Positions 35,054 through 43,245 are shown, counted from the first letter of the stretch. The stretch is 52,101 bases of DNA from an uncultured Pseudomonadota bacterium (GCA_900319705.1 ONPL01000008.1:1-52101), one strand, 5' to 3'. Made by a program: numbers and translations. Notes: generated by a model from the letters alone, not told the origin.

Positions 35054-35235
35054 ACACATTTTATGAGGGAAAATAGTAAGTTGTCACACATTTCATGAGC
35101 GAATAAATCTGAATGTCACACATTTCATGAGCGAATAAATCTGAATGTTACACATTTCATGAGCGAATAAATCTGAATGTCACACATTTCATGAGGGAAT
35201 AAATCTGAATATCACACATTTTATGATGGAATAGG
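35054..35235. repeat. Six direct tandem copies of a 32-bp unit
   Basis: Copies start at exactly 35054, 35086, 35118, 35150, 35182 and 35214. The core is ACACATTTCATGAGCGAATAA followed by ATCTGAATGTC; each core has TCATGA or TTATGA. Outer copies (1 and 6) are the most diverged. There are no spacers, so this is not a CRISPR. The array lies 140 bases upstream of the DUF4143 ATPase and downstream of the ABC operon, where an operator, iteron or duplication hot spot are all possible. Confidence 0.92.
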
Positions 35236-35246
35236 GTGATTGAAGT

Positions 35247-35270
35247 GGTGCGAAACAGAACTTTCGCACC
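35247..35270. other. Perfect 9-bp hairpin after the ABC operon
   Basis: GGTGCGAAA (35247-35255) pairs with TTTCGCACC (35262-35270) around a 6-base loop. Neither strand has a T-run, so it is a weak terminator or transcript-end stabiliser for the minus-strand operon ending at 35304. Confidence 0.5.
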
Positions 35271-35303
35271 ATGTATAGTAAATTTTGATTGAATAGGAAA
35301 CGC

Positions 35304-36077
35304 TTAGATTACATATTCGATCTGGTGAGTATGCTTCATGTTGAATATTTCAAAGATCTTCTCCCGAGTTCTGAAAAAATCTTCTGAAGTTCGATCTCGT
35401 TCTGAACCGATTTCGATTTTCAGAATGCTTTTAATCATTCCGGGATTAGGAGTCATAACCACTACGCGATCTGCCAGATATACAGCTTCCTCTATATCAT
35501 GTGTAACAAAAATAATGGTTTTCTTTTCCTTCTTCTGTATGTCGAGAATATCATCCTGAAGTTTCATTCTGGTCAGAGCATCCAGAGCACCGAATGGTTC
35601 ATCCATGAATATAATGTCAGGATCGGCGGTAAGAGCCCTGGCAATTGAAACTCTCTGCTGCATGCCGCCCGAAAGCTGATTTGGACTGGCGTCGCAGAAA
35701 CTGCCAAGACCAACAAGATCCAGATATTTTTTTGCAATGGCTGTCCTTTCCCTGGCCTTGATCTTTTTATTTGATTCAAGAGCAAGTTCCACATTTTTCA
35801 GTACATTGCGCCACGGAAGAAGACCGTAGTTCTGAAATATGGTCACGTTGCGGTTTGACGGTTTTTTTACCTCTTTCCCGTCAATGGTTATGGTTCCTGA
35901 CGATGGAATACTGAAACCGGCAATTGCGTTGAGCAGCGTACTTTTGCCGCATCCTGAAGGACCGAGCAGACAGATAAATTCCCCTTTCTCGATGGAAAGG
36001 TTTACATTCTGCAGCGCTGTGAACAGTTTTCCCTTGTGGGTGAACTGCTTGTTAACATTGTTGATTTCTATATACAT
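35304..36077 (-). CDS. ABC importer ATPase (TauB/SsuB-like)
   Basis: This 257-residue ATPase has Walker A GPSGCGKST at 39-47, Q-loop NYGLLPWRNV, signature LSGGMQQR and Walker B IIFMDEPFGALD, all intact. The sequence is typical of the nitrate/sulfonate/taurine/bicarbonate class of importers. It is the last gene of a minus-strand operon starting at 40869, lying 88 bases after the permease gene. The substrate is set by the binding protein and is unknown. Confidence 0.93.
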   Translation of the reverse strand: MYIEINNVNKQFTHKGKLFTALQNVNLSIEKGEFICLLGPSGCGKSTLLNAIAGFSIPSSGTITIDGKEVKKPSNRNVTIFQNYGLLPWRNVLKNVELALESNKKIKARERTAIAKKYLDLVGLGSFCDASPNQLSGGMQQRVSIARALTADPDIIFMDEPFGALDALTRMKLQDDILDIQKKEKKTIIFVTHDIEEAVYLADRVVVMTPNPGMIKSILKIEIGSERDRTSEDFFRTREKIFEIFNMKHTHQIEYVI

Positions 36078-36165
36078 ACTTACTGTAAACGCTCCATAAT
36101 AACCTTTGATGCTACTTAAGATTGTTTAAAATCAACAATCCAACCTTTTCGCTTTTCAATAAGAC

Positions 36166-36852
36166 TTAACTTTTTATAGGAAAGTTTCTTGCGTCTATAA
36201 TAAGATATCCAAGACCTGACTGTGCGCCGATCATCTCACCGCAGACTAGAAATACCCATGCTGATCCCAGGGCAAGGTGAATACCGCTGGTTATCTGTGG
36301 AAATGAGGCTGGAAAAATTATTTTCCAGAATATTTCAACTTTACCGACCGCGAAGTTTCTTGCAACCTTAAGGTAGATTTCAGGGATGTTTTTCACTCCG
36401 GATACTGTTGATAGAAACACCGGGAAAAATGCAGCAATGAAAATTGTCACAATTGCCGGCATGTCGCCGATTCCGAACATCAGCACAATAAACGGCATCC
36501 ATGCTATCGGTGAAATCGGACGCAGCAGCTGTACCACCGGATTTACCAGTTTAAACAGAATGTCAAACCATCCGAATATAACACCCGTTACTACAGCCAG
36601 TACGGTTGCCACAATAAATCCCGCGAAGAATCTAAGCATACTGGTGTATATATGGTTTACCAGTGTTCCGTCAGCGCATATTTCAAGCAGAGCGTTCCAT
36701 GCGGATGCTGGGGATGGAAACAGGGCTTCATTTACTCCTGACAGTCTGACGGCAAGTTCCCATACCGCAATCAGACACAGAAACGAGATTGCGATATATT
36801 TCAGATTTGCAGTCTGTTTGCGCAGATGACGCAGAAGTCCTCTAGTCGACAT
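36166..36852 (-). CDS. ABC importer permease (TauC/SsuC-like), C-terminus apparently shortened
   Basis: This 228-residue membrane protein has the BPD_transp_1 organisation and the EAA-type loop around VARNFAVGKVEIFWKIIFP. Relatives usually run about 250-260 residues and end with one more helix after LGYLIIDARN. Here the frame stops at NFPIKS. Just after, in another frame of the 88-base gap, comes SLIEKRKGWIVDF, similar to the usual basic tail of these permeases. This suggests a small deletion with frameshift that removed the last helix. The start overlaps the binding-protein gene by 11 bases. Function may be impaired. Confidence 0.8.
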   Translation of the reverse strand: MSTRGLLRHLRKQTANLKYIAISFLCLIAVWELAVRLSGVNEALFPSPASAWNALLEICADGTLVNHIYTSMLRFFAGFIVATVLAVVTGVIFGWFDILFKLVNPVVQLLRPISPIAWMPFIVLMFGIGDMPAIVTIFIAAFFPVFLSTVSGVKNIPEIYLKVARNFAVGKVEIFWKIIFPASFPQITSGIHLALGSAWVFLVCGEMIGAQSGLGYLIIDARNFPIKS

Positions 36853-37834
36853 TTCTTACAATATCCTCATAGCTTACCGGATTTTCTGATAATCCGTATT
36901 TTTTTACCTTTTCGCGCAGAAGCTCAAAATGTTCCTTGCTGATAGTAAGATCTTTGAAAGAAATCCACTTCAGTGATACATCCAGTGCATCTTTTGTTAC
37001 AGACAGATATTTTGACGCGGTCTCTCTGGCATGATCATGATTTTCATCAAGAGCCATACCAGCTTTTCTGATACCTGCAACCAGCAGTTTTGCCAGTTCA
37101 GGATGACTGCTGAGGAATTTACCGCTCAGCGCAAGACCGCAGCAGATCGAATCCGGCCACAGTTCGTTTGAATTGTAGAGAACCTTGCCTATTTTAAGTG
37201 AAACGGCCTTGGCTCCAAACGGTTCGGCCACACAGTATCCGGCAATCTGTCCCGATGCCAGGGCTGCCGGCATCTCCGGAGGTGCCAGCTCTACAATGTT
37301 GATTTCGCTGATCTCAATATTCTCTTTAGCCAGGGCATCATTCAGGAGAATATAGTGTGATGACTGACGGTGCGGAATGGCAAAAGTTTTTCCGCGCAGA
37401 TCTTTCATGCTGGTGATGTCATTGTTTACCACGATAACATTGCCGTCCTTGTGACCAAGTGCTGCCAGATATACATCGATGCCCTGTTCCCTTGCCTTCA
37501 TGACAAGTTCAACCAGTGCAAAGGCTGCGTCAACGCGGCCGGTGTTCAGCGCATCGACAAGTTCGGTCCAGGAACCGAATTTAACCAGTTCCACATTCAG
37601 ATTGGTATCTTTTTTCAGTTTTTCTATTTCTGCCAGTTCAAAAGCAGGAAGTGCGTGGGTTATCGGAAGATAGGCGATTTTTACTGTGGTTTTCTCCTCA
37701 TCCTTCTGACTTTCCTGTGACTGTGCCGGCGCTGTTGCGGCATTCTCTGTAGCGGCGGTACTGTCCTTTTCTCCGCAGGCTGTCAGCAGAAATGACAGTG
37801 CAATAATTCCGCCTGCAATAAATTTGTTGAACAT
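36842..37834 (-). CDS. ABC importer substrate-binding lipoprotein (NMT1/TauA-like)
   Basis: This 330-residue protein has a lipoprotein signal ending in LLTAC (lipid-anchored Cys20), then a low-complexity linker of Ala/Glu/Gln, and the NMT1/THI5-type fold. Features include VKIAYLPITHALPAFELAE, ALNTGRVDAAFALVELVM and ASGQIAGYCVAEPFGAKAV, the last split for length. Binding proteins of this class recognise small anions or heterocycles (nitrate, sulfonates, bicarbonate, thiamine precursors). It follows the CODH gene by 45 bases, so import of a small substrate may be coupled to that enzyme. The ligand cannot be read from the sequence. Confidence 0.88.
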   Translation of the reverse strand: MFNKFIAGGIIALSFLLTACGEKDSTAATENAATAPAQSQESQKDEEKTTVKIAYLPITHALPAFELAEIEKLKKDTNLNVELVKFGSWTELVDALNTGRVDAAFALVELVMKAREQGIDVYLAALGHKDGNVIVVNNDITSMKDLRGKTFAIPHRQSSHYILLNDALAKENIEISEINIVELAPPEMPAALASGQIAGYCVAEPFGAKAVSLKIGKVLYNSNELWPDSICCGLALSGKFLSSHPELAKLLVAGIRKAGMALDENHDHARETASKYLSVTKDALDVSLKWISFKDLTISKEHFELLREKVKKYGLSENPVSYEDIVRNVD

Positions 37835-37879
37835 GATTTTCTCCTTATGTCTGTTTTTATATTTATACTGCTGTTGTTT

Positions 37880-40117
37880 TTAGCTGTCCTGCGGCTGTTC
37901 CCCGGTACGCGGATCTTCTATATGATCAGGAACATACCATCCCAGAGCCTTCCTCTTGGTGATCATGTCATCCACAATCTTTTTACCCACCAGGAACGGA
38001 TCGGTGTTTACATACATTACAGATTTTAATTTTTCCATGGTCCCGTGTTTCAGAAATTCAATCACGTTCTTGGAACCGTAAATCTGAGCTTCCACACAGT
38101 GGTATGAATTTACCCCCATGAGACGGAAACCGAGTGCAGCATCAATTCCTTTTTCGTTGCTCCATTCAGGTGAAGCGAATCCGAACGGCATTTCATAAAT
38201 ATTCTTCTCTGCAGCTCCTGCAATGCCGGCAAAAATACCTGATGAGCGGGTGTTGTCTATGCATTCTCCGACATGCCATACCGGAGGTAGATCCGGCTGC
38301 AGGAATTCCTTTAGTTTGTCTCCGGCTTTCTGAATACCGGATTTTGCGCAGTAGCCGAGCTTCATGAGAGGGAATGAGGCACAGCCGTTTGACAGGATCA
38401 GTACATTGTTTTTCAGCAGAACATCGGCAACATCAATTATGGCTTTCTCGTATACAACCTTAGGATTGTTGCAACCCACCATATTGACGATTCCGAGGAT
38501 CTTCCCGCTTTTCAGCGCATCAAGCAGCGGCTGGAAACTGCCGAATTTCCTGCATACGTATTCAACGGAAAATCCGATTTCCGCTTCAACCTCGTATGGC
38601 GGAATGTACACCGGGATCCCTTTTCGCTGTTCAAAACTTTCGATGGCGCGAAGCACGATCCGGTCTGCAAGTTTACGTGCGTCGGCAATATTGCTGTGGT
38701 GGTGATCGAACTCAAATCGTTCTGCACCCGGAAGTCTTGCACTTTCCGAGGTGGTTACCACGGCGGTTCTGAAGCATTTTGCCACATCCATTATGGCCGG
38801 ATATACGTCCTGAACATCGGCAACCCATAAATCCAGAGCACCGGTTCCCAGTACCAGTTCGGCGGAAACCGCATTTGACAGCGGAATTACTCCGGCATAG
38901 CGGTACATAGCGGCAAGACCTGAACAGCAGATACCGTAGAATCTGATCCCCAGAGCCCCCTTTTCTTTAGCCAGTGCCAGCATTTGTTCCGACTGTCCGG
39001 ATTTTACAATTTCACTTACCAGCAGCGGCAGGTGGCCGTGCACGGCAATATTTACATATCCCTTTTTCAGCGCACCGAGGTTTACCATTGAGGTAACTCT
39101 GTCACCGACGCCGAACAGACAGTCGGTTGCAATATTGGTTGCGACCACACCGGTAAAGGTAAACGCCAGTCCGCAGCGCAGGAACTGCTGCATGATTGAA
39201 CGCCAGTCACCGTCAATGCCGCATCCTGATTTATGGTAGGCTTCAAAAACTTCGTGATAGGCGCTGATTGGAATAATATCCAAATCTTTCCAGGTCTCCT
39301 GTCTTTCCTTCGGTGCAAGTGCCCTGATGGTTTTATATTCATCAGGAACGGCCCTGGAGAGATCCTCGAGCAGAGTATCGGCAAGTTCAGAGGCAATTTC
39401 CTTTACATCCCTGTTTTCAGTTTCAATACCGAAGGCTTTTGCAACGGCAATTACTTTCTGTTTCCCGATAATTGGAATATCCAGCTTGCCTTCTGCCGCC
39501 CACTTCAGGTTAAGGATCACCTCCCTGGCATGCATACCGTGCTGTGCGGCACCGGCAGCTCCTGAACGCAGCAGATTGCGGGCAACAATAAGATCTGAGT
39601 CGGCTCCGCAGACACCTTTGGATGCCTTCGGTGTTATTCGGCACGGACCCATGTTGCAGATTTTGCAACAGATCCCGGCAAGGCCGAAACTGCACTGAGG
39701 CTTCTGTTTGTCAAAACGGTCGAATGCGGTATCAAACCCGATCTGTTCAGCTCTCAGAATCATTTCCCTGACGGCCGGATCAGGAGTGTTGTCGATAACA
39801 TCCTGCTTTGACGGGAAGGTTTTACGGTACTCGTTGACCGCTTTGTTGTAGTCTTTAACGAATGCCTGGGCATCCTCCACCGGATCTCCGGTACTGTGAT
39901 CTGCTTTTAAAATAACTTCCGGAATACCGTGCTCATCAAATCCGATAATATTGCGGTGTGAGTGGAAGTGATCCAGTCCGTTGTGGGTATGGAAGTGTCC
40001 GTCATGTTCATGACCGTTCAGGGCATTGATGGTGACCTTCGGATTGACCACATTTGAATGATCTGTTCCGGTCATACTGGTGATTCCGGTGATTACTAGG
40101 GAATGTTTATCCGTCAT
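37880..40117 (-). CDS. cooS: CooS-type Ni-Fe carbon monoxide dehydrogenase, divergent
   Basis: This 745-residue protein matches the catalytic subunit of anaerobic CODH. Cys142 and Cys150 (D-cluster) and Cys151, Cys154, Cys159, Cys170 (B-cluster) are all present. C-cluster ligand positions found are HGH 360-362, GICC 397-398, GCNN (Cys549), NGCA (Cys579) and GECID (Cys619). The sixth, normally Cys in a D-x-Q-C motif, is Asp437 in DVQD. A lysine near the C-terminus that helps catalysis in characterised enzymes also seems replaced. The first ~80 residues are an extension holding eight His between 36 and 54, likely nickel-binding. It lies in an operon between two small membrane proteins and an ABC importer. 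No CooC, CooF or ACS gene is present. Confidence 0.92.
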   Translation of the reverse strand: MTDKHSLVITGITSMTGTDHSNVVNPKVTINALNGHEHDGHFHTHNGLDHFHSHRNIIGFDEHGIPEVILKADHSTGDPVEDAQAFVKDYNKAVNEYRKTFPSKQDVIDNTPDPAVREMILRAEQIGFDTAFDRFDKQKPQCSFGLAGICCKICNMGPCRITPKASKGVCGADSDLIVARNLLRSGAAGAAQHGMHAREVILNLKWAAEGKLDIPIIGKQKVIAVAKAFGIETENRDVKEIASELADTLLEDLSRAVPDEYKTIRALAPKERQETWKDLDIIPISAYHEVFEAYHKSGCGIDGDWRSIMQQFLRCGLAFTFTGVVATNIATDCLFGVGDRVTSMVNLGALKKGYVNIAVHGHLPLLVSEIVKSGQSEQMLALAKEKGALGIRFYGICCSGLAAMYRYAGVIPLSNAVSAELVLGTGALDLWVADVQDVYPAIMDVAKCFRTAVVTTSESARLPGAERFEFDHHHSNIADARKLADRIVLRAIESFEQRKGIPVYIPPYEVEAEIGFSVEYVCRKFGSFQPLLDALKSGKILGIVNMVGCNNPKVVYEKAIIDVADVLLKNNVLILSNGCASFPLMKLGYCAKSGIQKAGDKLKEFLQPDLPPVWHVGECIDNTRSSGIFAGIAGAAEKNIYEMPFGFASPEWSNEKGIDAALGFRLMGVNSYHCVEAQIYGSKNVIEFLKHGTMEKLKSVMYVNTDPFLVGKKIVDDMITKRKALGWYVPDHIEDPRTGEQPQDS

Positions 40118-40183
40118 ACTAAATCCTTTATCAGGGAAATTACGTGTTTTTTACAAGTGCTTTATCAGCTCCGGATCCTGCGA

Positions 40184-40486
40184 TCAGGCAGCTTCACATC
40201 TGCGGGAACCAATCGCGGCAGCAAGATGCTGCAACCCCCATACTGCAAGAGCAAGAGCGGTTACCGATGCTGTCAGCAGCAGATCGTCAGATACGTCTGC
40301 AGCAGACATTTCAAGAGCGTTTATTCCTTCCTCTCTGAGTTCCACAAATAAATCCACCGACCACATCAGGAAACTTCCGTAGAACAGGTAGCACAGAGTG
40401 TTGAATCTGAATTTGCCGCTGCTGTCTTTTACATATCCGAGTGTTGCAATCAGAGCAGCTATGAGCATGAATACCACTAAAATCAT
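40184..40486 (-). CDS. Small membrane protein of the CODH operon
   Basis: This 100-residue protein has a hydrophobic N-terminal helix (2-18), a second helix around LCYLFYGSFLMWSVDLFVEL (31-50), and a third near 71-90. It contains acidic residues within the membrane-proximal part (VDLFVELREEG). No known family was recognised. It sits 66 bases before cooS and 20 bases after another small membrane protein, so a role in the CODH system (nickel or electron handling, membrane anchoring) is possible but unproven. Confidence 0.7.
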   Translation of the reverse strand: MILVVFMLIAALIATLGYVKDSSGKFRFNTLCYLFYGSFLMWSVDLFVELREEGINALEMSAADVSDDLLLTASVTALALAVWGLQHLAAAIGSRRCEAA

Positions 40487-40506
40487 TATCTTTTATCCTG
40501 TGTCTA

Positions 40507-40869
40507 TCAGTTTTGTCCGGCTGTTGCAGTTGTACCGGCAGTGTTCTTCTTCAGATATTTTTCAAGGCAGGCAAAGCCGATATATGCTACTGTTGTAACC
40601 AGAGCCATGCCTACGCCGGTGGTGGACAGTTCATCCAGCATGGTTTGCAGATCTTCAGGTGTTTTCATTGCTGTAATAAAAGGAGGGGCAAAGATTATTT
40701 CCCCGTGCCATATATGTTCAAGAGCCAGCAGCAGTGAACCGCCGTAGAGAAGTTTTGAAAGGCTGTCAAAATGCGAAGCCAGAGATTTGCCTTTGCCGGT
40801 CTTCTTCAGCAGACTGTTTGCAGCAGTCAGCACAGAAGCTTCAGCCAGGGGTATGAAGAAACAGCACAT
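40507..40869 (-). CDS. Small membrane protein with EHIWHGE motif, first gene of the CODH operon
   Basis: This 120-residue protein has hydrophobic stretches at about 3-17, 42-53 and 86-102. LEHIWHGEII (residues 50-59) places two His and two Glu near a membrane face, a possible metal site. The N-terminus has CC at positions 2-3. No family was recognised. It resembles its neighbour in length and topology, suggesting two related subunits. AAGGAATATG gives the ribosome binding site. The gene starts the operon that runs to 35304. Confidence 0.68.
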   Translation of the reverse strand: MCCFFIPLAEASVLTAANSLLKKTGKGKSLASHFDSLSKLLYGGSLLLALEHIWHGEIIFAPPFITAMKTPEDLQTMLDELSTTGVGMALVTTVAYIGFACLEKYLKKNTAGTTATAGQN

Positions 40870-41059
40870 ATCATATTCCTTATGTATAGTATAATTTAAA
40901 ACCTATTAAACCTATAGGGAATATGATAAATGGTTTGACTGTTAAATTCAATATCAATTTAGTAGGAATTAAAAATAACAGTGTTGATAAAGCCTGATTG
41001 TTTAAAAAATGACAGTAAAATCAAACACAAAAGAAAAAATAAAATGAAATTCCCGATTC

Positions 41060-41084
41060 ATAAGAAAGATTGAAACAATCAATC
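41060..41084 (-). terminator. Intrinsic terminator of the 4.5S RNA gene
   Basis: On the minus strand GATTGA-TTGTT-TCAATC is followed by TTTCTT, immediately after the mature RNA end. Confidence 0.8.
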
Positions 41085-41189
41085 GGGTGGAGACAAGCTG
41101 CATTCCGGTACTTAGCGAAATTGATTTGGCTGCTTCCTTCCGAACCTGACCAGGTGACCAACACGCCAATACGAAAGAACCTGCCCCCA
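41085..41189 (-). ncRNA. ffs: 4.5S RNA of the signal recognition particle
   Basis: The minus strand reads GGGGGCAGG, then TCACCTGGTCAGGTTCGGAA, GGAAGCAGCCAA and finally TCTCCACCC. The asymmetric-loop and tetraloop segment (GGTCAGG-TTCGGAAGGAAGCAGCC) is the universal Ffh-binding signature of bacterial small SRP RNA. The 5' G-run pairs with the 3' C-run to close the single hairpin. At about 105 nt it is close to the E. coli 114 nt. This RNA partners Ffh and FtsY for co-translational membrane targeting. Ends are approximate to a few bases. Confidence 0.95.
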
Positions 41190-41206
41190 TAACTGAAAAC
41201 AAGAGT

Positions 41207-41235
41207 ATATTACCCGATAATGATTTTTATTGCAA
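41207..41235 (-). promoter_or_regulatory. Promoter of ffs
   Basis: On the minus strand TTGCAA (41235-41230) and TAATAT (41212-41207) are 17 bases apart, placed to give a short 5' leader before the mature 4.5S RNA. Confidence 0.55.
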
Positions 41236-41304
41236 GTTCCATTCTGCCTGATCGAGTAATATCTATTCAGATGAGTGTGCCGTCGCCCGGTGCCGTTTAA
41301 TGTA

Positions 41305-41991
41305 TCAGTCAAGCAGACTGTACAGAAATATGATATAGGGAGGAGCAACCACCGATGTTATGATTCCGCACAGGATCAGGGCAAGGGATGAATAGGACCC
41401 CTGGACAACACCGTATTCCTGAGCGGACGAGGTACCAACAGCGTGTGAGCATGAGCCGATGGCAAGGCCCTGTGCTCTTGGATCGGTGATTTTCAGTCGT
41501 TTCATCAGCGGGAAGCCCATAACCGCACCGCAGATCCCTGCTATGCAGACAATTGCCACAGCGATGGAAGGGATCCCGCCCAGTTCATTGGTGGCACTGA
41601 TAGCCAGCGGGGTGGTGATGGATCTTGTTGTCAGTGCGTATGCAATCATTCGGTCGATGCCGAGAAAGTGGCATATAAACACGGCTGAAGTGACTGATAT
41701 GAAAACCGACAGCAGACAGCACAGCAGGATCAGAACTGCCTGTTTCTTTATTTCCTTGAACTGCAGATAAAGAGGTATGGCGAGGGCAACAATTGACGGC
41801 TCCAGCAGAAAAGTCAGTGCCGAGGTTCCCGTCTGGTAATCCTCCAGGGACAGATCTGCACTGATTAGCAGGATTATTATCAGAATACAGGGGATCAGCA
41901 CTGGATTGAGAAGAGGAATTCTTCTGAAAGCGTACATTTTCTTGGTCAGTGCGTAAAGAAGCAGAGTAAGCGGCAGTGCAATGTAGATCAT
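41305..41991 (-). CDS. lrgB: LrgB-family membrane protein
   Basis: This 228-residue inner-membrane protein has about six or seven helices and the LrgB motifs TTRSITTPLAISATNELGGI (126-145) and GLAIGSCSHAVGTSSAQEYG (175-194), both diagnostic. LrgB/YohK works with LrgA/YohJ in holin-antiholin-like control of murein hydrolases or in export of metabolites such as pyruvate or glycolate. The start overlaps the lrgA stop by four bases, so the two are coupled. Confidence 0.93.
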   Translation of the reverse strand: MIYIALPLTLLLYALTKKMYAFRRIPLLNPVLIPCILIIILLISADLSLEDYQTGTSALTFLLEPSIVALAIPLYLQFKEIKKQAVLILLCCLLSVFISVTSAVFICHFLGIDRMIAYALTTRSITTPLAISATNELGGIPSIAVAIVCIAGICGAVMGFPLMKRLKITDPRAQGLAIGSCSHAVGTSSAQEYGVVQGSYSSLALILCGIITSVVAPPYIIFLYSLLD

Positions 41992-42410
41992 TTTGAAATC
42001 TCCTGTTTCTTATGTTCCTTTTTTCTTGCCAGATATTCAAAGGTGTAGCCTACCGTTGCAATATTGACAATTATGCCGAGCACAACTGTAACCGTGATAA
42101 TCACGGCATTGTCCATGACAAAGTCTCTGTACTGCACAATGCCTACTGCAGCTGGTATGAAAAACAGTGCCATATAGAAAAGGATCAGTCGTCCTGACGG
42201 TTGAAGCCATTCAAGTTTGATAATTCTGCATTCCAGTGCCAGAAACAGAGATAGAAGGCCGATCAGTGAGCCGGGCAGCGGGATCCAGCGGGAGAGATAT
42301 CTGCCGGAGAGCAGAAACCCGTAGATTATGGCGAAGCTTACCATGAGAAAAAAAGTGTAGCGCAGAAAGTATTTAATTTTTTCGCGAGTGAAAATTTCTG
42401 ATCGATTCAT
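41988..42410 (-). CDS. lrgA: LrgA/CidA-family holin-like protein
   Basis: This 140-residue membrane protein has four helices and the LrgA pattern SRWIPLPGSLIGLLSLFLAL (35-54) and MALFFIPAAVGIVQY (81-95). It is the upstream partner of lrgB in a two-gene operon, equivalent to E. coli yohJK. It has a basic N-terminus. Confidence 0.92.
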   Translation of the reverse strand: MNRSEIFTREKIKYFLRYTFFLMVSFAIIYGFLLSGRYLSRWIPLPGSLIGLLSLFLALECRIIKLEWLQPSGRLILFYMALFFIPAAVGIVQYRDFVMDNAVIITVTVVLGIIVNIATVGYTFEYLARKKEHKKQEISK

Positions 42411-42432
42411 ATAGATAGTTCCGATAATAAAC

Positions 42433-42458
42433 AGGGTTAAGTAGTAAAGCTTAACCCT
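42433..42458 (-). terminator. Terminator hairpin between the DsbA-like gene and lrgA
   Basis: AGGGTTAAG (42433-42441) pairs with CTTAACCCT (42450-42458) and is followed on the minus strand by GTTTATTAT. It ends transcription of the DsbA-like gene upstream of lrgAB. Confidence 0.65.
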
Positions 42459-42501
42459 ATTGTCTTCTGTTCATCGGAACAATGTTATGATATTTTCCGT
42501 A

Positions 42502-43245
42502 TTATTTCAATTTATCTTTGATGTAGTCTAGGGAGGTAGGAGCACCTCTTACAAATTCATCATTAATAATGTAGCAAGGTGTTCCGGAAACATTCATGGC
42601 CTGACCCTTGGATTGGTTGAGCTTGATGATTTCTCTGATTTCCTTGGAATCCATCAGTTCCTTGATTTTATCCCATTTGAGGTTGAGCTTGACAACCGCC
42701 TTCTTGATATCATCTTCAGATTCAACTCTCTTGCCGTCAATTATTTCCATATGATAGGTCAGGAACTGTTCAGGATACAGTTTGTAAACAGCAAGGGATG
42801 CCCTGGCTGCTATGGTGGAACCGTCGCCGAGAATTGGATATTCCTTGAAAATATAGCGGATATCGTTGGCTTTTTCATGTTCCTTGAGCAGTTTGAAGAA
42901 CAGCTGTTTTGAACGTTTGCAGTAGCCGCAGTTATAATCGGAGAATTCGATGATCACGTTTTTGGCATCCTTCGGTCCGATTGATGCATCTGCAGGATTG
43001 TTGAACAGATAGTCGCGGTATTCATTAATATAGGCCTTATCCATGCTGACAGCCTCTTCAGCCATCTTTTTCTGGAGTTTGACATTCATTTCCATCAGAA
43101 TTTCAGGATTTTCAATCAGATAGTCGTGAACAATCTTTTCAATGTCCGCCTTGCTAAGGGATGCTGTTGCGGCTGTCTCTGCAGTTGATACATTTGCTGA
43201 CAGCGCAAGTGCTGATGCTAGCAGTACGGTTTTAAATAACTTCAT
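42502..43245 (-). CDS. DsbA-family periplasmic thiol-disulfide oxidoreductase
   Basis: This 247-residue protein has a signal peptide (about 1-22, cleavage near TAETA). A charged N-terminal helical region (KADIEKIVHDYLIENPEIL) is typical of the ScsC/BdbD/Com1-like DsbA group and may mediate oligomerisation. The thioredoxin fold has the active site CGYC at 106-109 and the cis-Pro loop SGTPCYII near 216-223, here with an extra Cys. It would form or isomerise disulfides in exported proteins. No dsbB or dsbD is adjacent. Confidence 0.9.
   Translation of the reverse strand: MKLFKTVLLASALALSANVSTAETAATASLSKADIEKIVHDYLIENPEILMEMNVKLQKKMAEEAVSMDKAYINEYRDYLFNNPADASIGPKDAKNVIIEFSDYNCGYCKRSKQLFFKLLKEHEKANDIRYIFKEYPILGDGSTIAARASLAVYKLYPEQFLTYHMEIIDGKRVESEDDIKKAVVKLNLKWDKIKELMDSKEIREIIKLNQSKGQAMNVSGTPCYIINDEFVRGAPTSLDYIKDKLK

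Noticed and set aside
34912-35091. 60-codon upstream extension of the DUF4143 ATPase
   Set aside because: It translates the tandem repeats and AT-rich DNA; family members start at MYLKRKI-like sequence (34911).
35054-35235. CRISPR array
   Set aside because: The 32-bp units are directly adjacent with no unique spacers, and no cas genes lie nearby.
41066-41084. FNR-like site (TTGAAACAATCAA)
   Set aside because: Spacing is one base short of an FNR box, and the sequence is fully explained as the stem of the 4.5S RNA terminator.
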